Shown piece by piece: positions 54,581-64,000 of a stretch of DNA of 64,000 nucleotides. The first letter of the stretch is position 1; the number at the start of each line of letters is the position of its first letter. The DNA comes from Takakia lepidozioides (taxonomy: Eukaryota > Streptophyta > Takakiopsida > Takakiales > Takakiaceae): the NCBI GenBank assembly GCA_030704615.1, contig JAKLZA010000278.1, positions 62,001 through 126,000 on the forward strand, written 5' to 3'. Below the pieces are notes generated by a model. That model saw only the letters and a list, made by a program, of their open reading frames with translations, did no database searches and had not been told where the DNA came from. The position numbers were made by a program, and so were the translations under genes.

Positions 54581-57500
54581 ATGGCTGTCGCTGCGTCTAC
54601 AGTGTCTGCCAGTCAATGTGTTCGTCGGACTACCCTGGCATTGGATCTTCCGCTTGCTCGGGTTGCGACTCGGCCTTCGCTCGTCCCGGCAAGGTCTCTC
54701 AGGTGCCTCTATTTTTTTAATATCTGTCAGCATTCGCGTCCCTACTTGTGTAACTGGTTTCTAACGTGGTGCTGTTATGAAGGTGCTATGATGTGATCAA
54801 GAAAACTGTGAGGCTTTGGTAGGAGACTATTACGAGGACATGAACATCCCGAATCAGAGAAGGTTCTATCGGCAACAAGAATTAGATGCTCAAACAGTTG
54901 GTGTCATTGCCAAATCCAACTCGATTTTCTCGGGGAGAATGTATTAGGAAATGCTACCGTCATTGCCCGGGAATTCCAAGGCCTCACCTTATGGGATTCG
55001 AGAAAGCATTCCAATTTCTTAGCTAATTGGCCTTAAAAGTTGATGTGCATTTGAGAACTACATTCCATGAGGGCCATGCTGAATACTTTTGCGCTATCCT
55101 CGAGGGGACACTGCCAAGTTCTGCAGAAACCTGAGACCACTGTGGAAGACGTCCAAGCTCGTTGGATTGGCCTTCCATTACTTCTTCTATAACAACTGCA
55201 GCAGCAATTTGCAACCGTTGAGCCCCTTTTGTGGTGTACAGAGTCTGGACTTCCTGAGCTATCAGTTGATTTGGAACACTAGTGTTGGAGGCCCATGTTC
55301 ATTATGCACTGTAGGATTGGAGAGGGAATTTTCTTTGTGACAGGATCTCATTAGTTGACAGGTAGATGAAAATCCTTGGGCATCAATCTGACTTCATTGC
55401 CCTACCTTTTCTAGGCGATTTTAAGGAGCTCACACCTGCAGTGGAAGTGGAGTCTTAGCTATGGAACTTTTGTGGACATGATCAACAATGTTCTGACAAA
55501 GATCTGTGTGCCTGTGAAGGAGATTGTCAGGCATTCACCTGAGACAAAATCAGAGGTATGGAGGAGCGAGGTCTGCACTCTCAGAATCTCCCACAATAGG
55601 TGGCAGTGCACGAGCAGAGGTGCAGTATGTTGATGGGGAAGCAGCGAAAAAACTTGTAACAGAGGAAGGCTTCTCAATCATAGATATCCGGGATACATCA
55701 CAGTACAATCGGTCACACATTCCTTCTAGTGCTCACATCCCTCTCTTCATCGACAACACAGACAATGACATTGGTGGGGTTGGTTTCTTTCTCACAACAC
55801 TGTTGTGGGTTGAATTTATGGAGCAAAGCAGTTACAGGATTGTGGTAGAGGTGTGATATGATAGTGATATTGGTGGATGTGTCACATTATATCCTTTTGA
55901 AGTTTCACATGTAAGGTAATGAAGGCGATAAAGCGTTGTCATGATCCACCGAATACTCAGCATGCATCGTGTCTAGATCTGTTCTTGTTCTACACATTGG
56001 GTTTTCCTCAACTGGAGCAATTGTTTGGGCTTCCACATGGCCTGGTGAAGAGTCTGAGAGGTGATGATCTGCCAATGCAGGAACTGTCATCAACAGGCAG
56101 TTACACTTTGGCTTTGCGGGGTTATTCTATGGGGTGGCCTTCACAAAACCCAATCCCGATTTCATTGCTACTGTGGAGAAGCAGTTCCCAAAGGACAGCA
56201 ATCTACTGCTTGTGTGCCAGGAGGGCCTAAGGTAGGCTCAGATTTCTTTCTCTCTCAGTCTGTCGGAGGTGTTGTTACTCTAGCCTAGCCTGCCCCTCTT
56301 TCTACTTGTTTCTCTCATCCTAGTAGCCTGGCAAACAGCATGTTATGAGTACATTCTCTCATCCTAATCTACTTTTTCTGTCCTATAGTTTGGGTGGTTG
56401 GTGATGTGTAAGACTATTTCATTGGTGCACCATACCTCTCTCTTAAGTCTAGCAGAGACTTAGCCAGTGTTTAACAACTGCCATCTGTGAGCATTACATA
56501 GTGCACCTTAGATTAGTTCTGCACAAGCTGTGTTGAATTACCTCTGGTAGTTAAGTGCCTCAATTCTGAGTCTAACTTCCTACTGCTGAAGGCAAGAGAG
56601 CAGGGGTACATATTGGTCAAAGGGGTGAGTGTTTAACAGCATGATTGGGATGGGCAGGTCAGGGACTGCAGCAGATAAGCTGGAGGAGTCCGGCTTCCAA
56701 AATGTGGCCTACCTGATGAATGGATTGCAGAAGGTTAAACCAGGTGGGTTGGTAGTTGCATTATCTCCGCAGTCCGGCCTTGTATTGTTCTTCTTGTCCC
56801 CGGGTGATTTGTCATTTTCTCGTATGTTCTCATGTAATACATATATTTCCATTAGTGAAATAGCAGGCCTCCATTTCCTGTGAATGGGAGAACCTGCTTT
56901 AATTGGTGAACTCCTTTGCTAAGGCAGGTGTGTGGCGAGGGGTGTAAGAACTGTTGATCGTGCTATGAAGGGCTACAGCTCTAATGGAACTCCTTGATTG
57001 ATGGTCTCCAGCTCACAGAGGCTGCCTCTTTGGGATGTTTGGCAGTATCAATCTGTAGCCTCGATTATGTTGGAAATTCAGCTACAGAAAGTAAGACTAC
57101 TATAGTGTCTAAACAGCAGAGCAGTTTTAAGGATGGTTTGAGGTCAAATCTCGGAAAGGTCACCACATTGCAAATGTATAAGCAGCTTTTAGAGATAAAG
57201 ACTCTTACACCTCATTGTTTGATGAGAACAGGAACTTTTGAAAAGGAGGGCCCAAAGGAGTTGGCGGATGCAGGCAAGGCAGGCCTGGTCACCATTCAGG
57301 GCCAATTTTTCTATTGTTCTGGGCACCATTCTTATTTGTGAGCGTCCCTTCCTGCCATTGCTGAACATCTGAGTCAGGTTGTTTTGCATGGACTTCTTGT
57401 GCCGGAATTTGAAGATATTGATATTGGTATGTTTCTATACGTTACATGTTATTGTTTATAATGGATGGGGTCTTTGATGGTTTGTGTGCTTTAAACTTGT

Positions 57501-57683
57501 GAGGTAGGAAATGAAGCCAGATATGTCATTGTGCTTGTGCCAAAGAGTTCATGAAGGACTGGCATCAGCAACCTACTAAAAAGTAAGTCGGTTTGTCGTG
57601 CTGATTGTATGTGTGCAGTGGCATTTCTCTTTTTGCAATTCTTTCCGGACCAAGCAGAGCAGCTTTTCTTCAGCAATAAATAA
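54581..57683 (+). CDS. STR9: Plastid rhodanese-like protein, STR9 type
   Basis: Exons: 54581-54702, 55544-55773, 56081-56231, 56658-56743, 57232-57337 and 57619-57683. All borders are GT-AG with matching phases, giving 252 residues if one extra base is discounted. The first 40 residues are Ser/Ala/Arg-rich without acids, a plastid transit peptide. The rhodanese-like domain contains YVDGEAAKKLVTEEGFSIID, AHIPLFIDNTDNDIG, FAGLFYGVAFTKPNPDF and LLLVCQEGLRS; the active-site loop is CQEGLRS. After GKAGLVTIQG comes a hydrophobic segment and the end FFPDQAEQLFFSNK, the C-terminal membrane anchor of this family. The substrate is not known; the family is membrane-bound in plastids. In exon 5 a run of five T (57306-57310) shifts the frame before the membrane segment, where four would keep it. 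Confidence 0.85.
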
Positions 57684-57689
57684 GGCTAT

Positions 57690-59140
57690 GCACACCAGCG
57701 GGGATCTTGCTCTTATCCTAGCCTTCTATAAGGCTAATCACCACAGCTACCCATTTCTTGTCAAACACTGATCAATCAATCTTATCCTCAAGTGAGGCAA
57801 GTAATTGCCCTGCTATTCAGTGCCATGCAGGTCACCTCAGATGTGTGGAATATTTGTTCTTGATGGTTGTTACCTGTTCCCTGTCAACTCTTGCAGCTCT
57901 ACATTATTTCTTCCTCACCCCTACCTTTGTGATCTGTTCATATGGAGCAGCTTCCACCTATCTACGGTCACTGGCATGAGATTATGTTGCAGGATTTTGA
58001 AGTTCTCTTGTTCTGATCAGCAAAATTGTTTTGGGTAATGACTGGGCTGGACAGCTTACATGACGATTGAGTGAAAAGAAAGGCAAGCCCAGTCTTATGC
58101 AAAGTGTAGTTTCAGCAAGTCCCGTCACTTAATTGAAGGAAGTAGAAGTCCCAAGCATTTGAAATAACTTGTAACCAGTGATACCGAATGTGCATGATAG
58201 GTTTTTCATGATCAGCTGAAGGTGGTAGAGTTCAGTACTACTGACGGAAATGAGTAAATGAACACAGCTCGCAGAATGTTGTAGTCGTCGATGGCCTGTA
58301 TCCATGTGTGTTTGATGTCTTCACACTTCTTCTCTCTGGAATGTCATATCATCTCTAGGGTTGATAAAATTCAAGAGTTATTAAGGTTAAAAGCCGAAAT
58401 GCTTCATTGCAATTCCAGTGAAGGTTATCAACCTGGCAAATCTTGGTTTTGAGGAAGCTCAAAAAGCTCTCTCAGAACACTATCCATAAGGCACAGTCTA
58501 TTCCCTGGCAGGAAGGCCTGCTATTTGGCTTGAGGCCCCTGCAGAGGTGGCATATAATCTTATGAAGAGATCGTCATGAATGTGGGTGGGAAGAACTCCA
58601 CTTGTTGTTGGTCCGGTGTATAGCTCAGCAACACTCTGCTCCAACTCTAGACTTAAGATATCAGGGTGTGCCTTCCAATGTGTAGGGATGAAGTGCAGGT
58701 GTGCTGTGTGCTCCTAAACCTGTTGAGCTTAGGTGGTAGAATGAAGATGACAAAATGTCGAACTACTCTATTTTAGACATTCGAGACATTTGTTGTGAGA
58801 CTCCTATCAAGAGCTCAACTCCTCCCACTTATCTACGTTGTAGTCTGTCCAATAGTAACATATGGTGCCTGCACCGGTTGACCTCTGGCCTCTTGCATAA
58901 TGCTTTGCAAATGAGGTGATTCTGAGTCTTGATAGAACATGTCATTAAATGAAAAAGTTTTTCCATGTTTAATTCTAGTGCGTTTTTAAATGAGATACAA
59001 TAGTTCCTGAAGTGGTTGTACTCAAAGAACCATTTAGAATACACTTCCATTTTTGGGCCCTCCAAGGTACATTGTTTTTTGATTTGAAAGACAAGTCTAC
59101 AGGTAGAGTAGCTTCCAATCAAGTCACTTCTTAATGCTAC
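57690..59140. other. STR9 downstream region, no gene recognised
   Basis: A spacer of average composition. Several short frames occur on both strands but none shows a domain, a consistent exon chain or a repeated match in the window. It holds the 3' untranslated part of STR9 at its left end. Confidence 0.4.
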
Positions 59141-59141
59141 A

Positions 59142-59269
59142 GGATGCTGAGTTGCAGTGGCTCAGGCAACATGGTGAAGTCAATATTGACTACCAACACT
59201 GGCAATGGGACCCCCTTGACCAGGACAATGGTCCCCATATTTTCTATTTGCTATTGCCAAATGAGGTGG
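59142..59269 (+). CDS. Possible isolated exon
   Basis: A short open stretch preceded by CTACAG (59141) and followed by GTGGGAG reads LQWLRQHGEVNIDYQHWQWD and then GPHIFYLLLPNE. Composition and splice-like edges suggest an exon on the plus strand, converging with the FDM-like gene that ends at 59422. No other exon of such a gene was found. Confidence 0.25.
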
Positions 59270-59421
59270 GAGATACTGTCCTTCAACCCTCCTTCCTCTC
59301 AACTTAAGTCGGAATAGTGTTCTCAGTGATTTCTAGCCATGCACTTGTGCCTCATGGTCTATTTGTTCTCTTACGCTTCACCCCTACCCCTTTCACCTTG
59401 GTCTCCGTAGATTTTATCACC

Positions 59422-62400
59422 TCAAATAAGTGCAACAGCATATCCTTCATACTTGCCCTTCGGTTTTTTCTCAAAATTCCAAGCAACTTCAATGACATAG
59501 CGGCCACTAGGATTGTACTCCTCCACCTCTGAGAGTGCATCTGTTACAGTTTTGAGGACCTCAGGACCCAAATCTGTTTTCAGCTTCACAAACCTCTCAT
59601 CATCATAATTGAAACGGCGCTGCAGAACATCACCAAAGCAGTTTCGTTAAGATGCATTTACAGGCAGAAGAGTGGACATCAAACGTTAATGTTTAGGATT
59701 TAACAGCTTCACCCTAACATGAGCACAGTAAAAATGAAACCTGTTCTCGAAAAGAGAGTATCAAAGGGAACATACCTCAAATTTGCCATTCCCCACTTCT
59801 ACTGTTTTGTATGGTACAAAATCATGGTCCCTCAAGAGTGTATCCCACTCACTGGTGGCTAACTGCATACAATATTCCCAGCCATTTTTGTCGAACTTGT
59901 ACTTTTGCTGACAGGGAATCTGCCATGGCTGTGTGTTAAGGTCGCCTGCAAGTTTGATTGCTAACTTATTTGCACAGCCATATTTTTTCAAAATCTGCAG
60001 ACATGTGGGCATTTCACATGTGTAAGTTGCAACCCTATTCTGGATCTGCCATCCACCATAGACTGATCAACACAGGAACTAATAATGCAGCAGATGCCGA
60101 TTGGTTCCCCCATGCAGCAGTGCCAGGGGTAACAAAAGTGATTCTTGATGTGAAAACCAAATTTACATGGTTTAAGGGAGTGTTCACTCACAGTAACAGC
60201 CACCTTTCGGGCCTCTTCCAATTCATTGGTGATTTCCCGCTCCTTCGTTGTTAGAACGTTCACCAAGTCGTTTTGATCATCTACTACCTCCTCTTTGTGG
60301 ATTTGAGCTGCTCTTCAAGCTCCTGAATTTGTCTTTTGTGTTCTTCAATGTCTTTAACGGCTTCCCTGCCCTTCTCAATCTCCAACATCTCAGCAACCCG
60401 CTGACTCTCTAGCTCACGCGTTTGTTTGGCAGCCAGTTTCTTCCGTTGCCCTTGCATCTGCATCTCCAACTTCTTGCACTCTTCCTGCAGTTATTTGTCC
60501 GGAAAGAGTTCTAAATCAATGCTAGGATGTGAAGGCCGCTCATAGTCCCATTGGTGCAATCTAGTTGACCAAGTTTTACCTTGGAGGTTTGCAAGGCCCT
60601 ACATATGCAACCCTGTCTGGGTAGACCCTTTAATTCTTTGAACAAAGGTTGATATTTGGTGTGATCCACCAGGCTGTTTATTGGAAGCTGCCCCTGCATA
60701 CACCCATATGGAGAGGCTAGGAAAGGAAGTGAGACATGAGAGCATACCTCATGCTTCTTTATCAGCTGCTTTTGCTGCATTTGCTGCTGCTTATGTTTCT
60801 CTGCCTGTTGGGTCACCATCTCCAATTTTCCTTTGTGCCTACGACAATCGAGCAACCATATAATCCCTCTCATGGCTACAATCGAGCATCAGGAATGAGC
60901 AGGTGAAGAAAGATCGCAAAACATTTAACGGTTGCACGTTTTATGGTAAAATGACTGACCCCACCAAACACATTTTGCCACACAAATACGCAAGTTACCT
61001 CTTTTCTTTCTGTGGCATGGTGTATTCGCTCAGCCTCATTCTGTTGTTTCATCAGCTTCTCTGTCTCCTGTAGCTGTTCACACTGGAGTTCTAGATCCTT
61101 CATTTTTCCTTCCAAGGAGCGACGATGCTCCAGCATGGCATGGTTGTGGATCTCTGCAGCCCTCTGAGCTGATGCCTGTAACTCCATGCTCTGTGTAACC
61201 CCACACCATGCCATGTTTCAATAAAGTCATGCAGCCCTTGCAACAGTGAGTCCCATAGTTTCTATCTGGTAGAATTTGGTCTAAGCGAAGCCTGGTTCTG
61301 ACATGCATTTCTATGGAGACACTGCCAGGAAAGTAAAGTTTTTGACGGTGACCAAGCTGCTGGAGATCTGAGTCACACAAACACATGTACAATGAAAAAG
61401 GAAAAAATCCAAAGAGATCCACATTGCCACATACCGCCGACAGAACCCTCATTGCAGCTTACTTCTTTTCAAATCGTTTCCAAAGAGGTTCTCTCGAGGT
61501 CCACCAATTCAGAATTAAGTACCAGAGAACTTCCAAGGTGTTACCTGCCTCAATTGTGTTAAGCACCTTCCAAGTCAACACTTTGTACAAAAAGAGCTTA
61601 AGATCTGGCCAGCACACATTAAGAGCACTCAATTTCTTGTTTCCAATCTAGGCCAAAGGCAGCTGCCTCAAGGCTTAGCCAGAGATTGTATTTCCTCGGC
61701 CACTGCCACTAGAAGGGGTTTATGGTACGTGAACACTGTCTAAGAGAGTGGGATCCTGGTGGCTTAAGCCCACTGGCTGTGACAGGGAGTCAATTGAACT
61801 CTTGAGCTTCTGGTGATTGGAAATATCCAATATTGGGTGGCATGTCTGACTCACCTAGCTTGTGCTTTTGCTCCAGCGTGGCCTTCTCTCTCTCGTTCTG
61901 CTTCCAATCGCACATTTTCAACGTCTGTTACAATGTTTTGGAGCTCAACAAATTTTCTGTGAGAAGCCTGTATACGCTCCTCCCTCTTGTCCACCGCCTC
62001 CTTTAGATTCTGACATTGCTGCTGCAGCTTCCTCTCGTTTTCCCTGTTCATCATAGCTGCGCTCTTGAAGTCGCTTCTGCAAATAAGCTGATATCTCCTT
62101 GTCACCAAGCTCCACCAGGTCCTGATGAAAGTAACTTGGATTTAATATGCAATTCCAGTACGTCTTTCTGAATGCATTTCTAGACAGCCTGAGATCCTTT
62201 TGACTTCATGCACTATGGCGACTTCCGGAATGAGCATCCTTCATAGATCTTAAGACGAACCTGCTTTGTGACTTGCCACCCATAGAGATTTTTATCCGAT
62301 TTCTTGGTTGTCCCTCAACCAGTCCTTGCGACCATGATCAACCTCCATAAAACTTCTCTCAAAAGCTTCGGCATCCCAAGGCATCCTCATCACTCCCGAA

Positions 62401-63080
62401 TGTAATCAGCGCTTTGCCCATATGGCCATTGCGATCATAAAGTACGACCACAGCATGTGGTTTGTAGTCTGGAACAGCAAGTCATGAAGCCTTGAGCCAC
62501 GGATAGACTCAGACTTGAAGAGGAGCTGCCAGTGCCTAGGTAGCTACACAGTATTCTACATCACAAACTGGCGGCGAAAGTAACAAAATCGTTCATGTAA
62601 GTCAAGAGAGCCACTACCTTGGGATAGAAATTTTACCTTGAATTTCTCTCTTATCTCAGCATTTCCCGGACCTGTCCGGAACCCACTCTCTAGCCGTTCA
62701 CTGTTCTCGATATTCATTAGGATGCCCATCCACGGGTGCACCAGCAAATTCTCCTTCTCTATTCTTCGGGGCACCCTCTGCAAAAGTCGCACCTCCCGCT
62801 CTGCTTGGGGAACAGCCTGCTTGGCAAGGTCCTTCTCTAAGTACCTTTTCAAGGCGCGGTGATTTCCAGTAGCTTCCGGACCTCTCTTCCCCTTACTCAC
62901 ATCAGTCGCATGTGCGTGTATCTCTTTGTACCGATACTCCTGCTTCTTCTTACCAGGAGAGAATGGGCATCTGTAGGTACCATTGGTATTTACCACCCTT
63001 TTGTACCCTGCCCGGATATCCTTGAGGGCCTCCACCTCATATTGTTCAATCTCCTCATCAGAGCCCTCATCATCAGACAT
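59422..63080 (-). CDS. XS/XH-domain protein of the IDN2/FDM family
   Basis: Exons, 5' to 3': 63080-62637, 62468-62261, 62076-61855 (possibly extended upstream), 61190-60999, 60838-60748, 60484-60204, 59994-59776 and 59619-59422. Exon 1 has an acidic start, a zf-XS segment (YRCPFSPGKKKQEYRYKEIH, then GNHRALKRYLEKDL) and the XS start HPWMGILMNIENSERLESGF. Exon 2 continues XS (AVVVLYDRNGHMGKALITF, FERSFMEVDHGRKDW). Exons 3-6 are coiled coil. The last two form XH (ITNELEEARK, SEWDTLLRDHDFVPYK, EEYNPSGRYVIEVAWNF). Family members bind double-stranded or methylated nucleic acid and dimerise in RNA-directed DNA methylation. Odd points: the second zf-XS Cys is Ser (CPFS), the junction of exons 1 and 2 does not keep the XS frame, and one-base shifts lie near 62380, 62310 and 60288. 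It could be an assembly-damaged good gene or a pseudogene. Confidence 0.75.
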
Positions 63081-63793
63081 TATCTCTGCGGCACAAGTGG
63101 CACACCAACATCAAAGATCAGTTCCTCGGCTTTGAAGCAACAATCTGTACTGGGGAAGAGGGCTGCAGCAGCAGTCCTGATATCGATAGTAACATGCTTT
63201 CTCTAGTTTTATTTGGTTGCAAGCTCTTCAATTAACACTCACTTACCTGTACATAACTGTATTGCAGTTGCCTCTGCCTGGTCCATTTCTTGCTGAATTA
63301 TGTCCTTGTCAGCACCAAGAGGACAAATGTAACCAGGTATGTTATATGCATGCACAGCAGAGATGACACGAGCATCGCTCAAATTAAACGGATAGAACTG
63401 TATTTGCTTAAGATGTTTTCCAGTGGAAGGAATTAAATTGCATTAAACACTTCCAATCGCAATGTGGAAATACCAGAGAGTAGAACCTGCAAAGGTGATG
63501 CGATTGTTTTCACAACACGTCCCGCTTGCAATCTTTCAGAGAAAACACCCTTGGAAGAATCCGCAATGCAGCAATCCCGACAACCAAGGCGCAGACGTTG
63601 CAATTTGAAAACCAAGCGAGCACTTGCAAGAACAAGGAGACACCCTCTGAAACGCGGTAGTCTGGGAGATTGTGGAGATGGAAGAAGGGTGATGGGTAGA
63701 GAGAGAGGAGAGACTGGAGCTCCAGTTACTTGTAAGAAGGGCCACCAGACTCTCCCTCTCTCGTTCCTTCCTCGGTGCACGAGACACTCTCAT
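63080..63793 (-). CDS. Unknown gene ending at the FDM start, with transit-peptide-like N-terminus
   Basis: Two exons fit well in phase: 63397-63247 (FYPFNLSDARVISAVHAYNI, then PGYICPLGADKDIIQQEMDQ) and 63162-63080 (ALFPSTDCCFKAEELIFDVG, ending VPLVPQR and TAA). A first exon before 63488 would end RVVKTIASPLQ at a GT donor. The frame starting at ATG 63793 is Ser/Arg-rich and transit-peptide-like but needs a one-base shift to reach that donor. The stop codon TAA (63082-63080) overlaps the FDM ATG. With one base removed near 63084 the frame would run on into MSDDEGSDEE, so this may be an N-terminal extension of the XS/XH protein instead of a separate gene. Family not recognised. Confidence 0.4.
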
Positions 63794-63799
63794 GACCCG

Positions 63800-64000
63800 C
63801 GGTTCGGATCCTAACCCTGGTTAAAGTATTGGTCCCGTCATCTGCTGCCCCTTCCCTCCTTTGAGTGCTCTGGGAAGTGGTTGTGGGTTCAATCCACTGA
63901 TTGGTGTCACAGAGGTGTCCACCTTCCTGCTGGAAGGCAGTAGCCCTTGGGGTCAAGAGACACCATAATTGCGCTTCCTCATATCTCTCTCTGCTTGGAG
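63800..64000. other. Right edge, no feature recognised
   Basis: A possible promoter region for the minus-strand gene pair. No coding frame is convincing. The short stretch TGGTTGTGGGTTCAATCCACTGATTGG looks like a generic spacer; I see no tRNA box pair with it. Confidence 0.3.

Noticed and set aside
63464-63814. 116-aa plus-strand ORF at the right edge
   Set aside because: Opposite to the better supported minus-strand exons; Arg-rich composition is the complement of the Ser-rich leader.

Overview
The window looks like a nuclear segment from a streptophyte (a land plant or a charophyte alga). It has GT-AG introns throughout, a plastid rhodanese-like gene (STR9 type), an XS/XH-domain protein of the IDN2/FDM (RNA-directed DNA methylation) family, plant CACTA and Ty3-type elements, and a decayed Hog/Hint-domain gene. 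The Hint fragment and the large, transposon-packed intergenic space make me lean towards a charophyte (Chara-like) or another non-seed plant, but the species cannot be fixed from this sequence.

About 53 kb of the 64 kb is nested mobile DNA. 1-2894 is the 5' part of a Ty3-like retrotransposon on the minus strand (gag, an extra ORF upstream of gag, and LTR/leader DNA with a minisatellite). 2895-7560 holds copies of a repeat I call R1, including a 960-bp exact duplication. 7561-28054 holds two related giant elements. E1 (about 7561-21253) carries an apparently intact MULE-like transposase gene on the minus strand and, divergently, an intact nine-exon gene on the plus strand that fuses a ParB/Srx-like domain (DGNHR motif) to a beta-class N6/N4 DNA-methyltransferase-like domain. 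Its non-coding DNA is filled with a 20-bp perfect palindrome built on GGCGCC. E2 (about 21254-28054) has a decayed paralogue of the same fusion gene and a different palindrome, repeated 13 times with a period near 115 bp. E3 (about 28055-33245) has minus-strand ORFs, one with a zinc-finger-like motif, set in dozens of GGGTTACA/TGTAACCC motifs.

33.25-50.27 kb is CACTA territory: a minus-strand element interrupted by R1 and LINE insertions (35.9-42.8 kb), then a decayed plus-strand tnp2 element with GTCGC-rich subterminal repeats, a TGTAGTG end and an apparently captured SET-like segment. 50.6-51.8 kb is a Hint/Hog pseudogene, followed by LINE 3' ends up to 53.2 kb.

53.3-64 kb is a host gene island: one exon of an unknown minus-strand gene, the STR9-like gene (plus), the FDM/IDN2-like gene (minus), and the last exons of another minus-strand gene whose stop codon overlaps the FDM start. 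Several one-base frameshifts lie in these host genes, mostly in short homopolymers. They are either assembly errors or real decay.

The most unusual content is E1/E2. A transposase, a bacterial/phage-style ParB-methyltransferase fusion and an element-specific array of palindromes lie together in one mobile unit. My working idea is that an element-encoded protein recognises the palindromes and marks or protects the element's own DNA, comparable in logic to the VANDAL/VANC anti-silencing system but built from different proteins.
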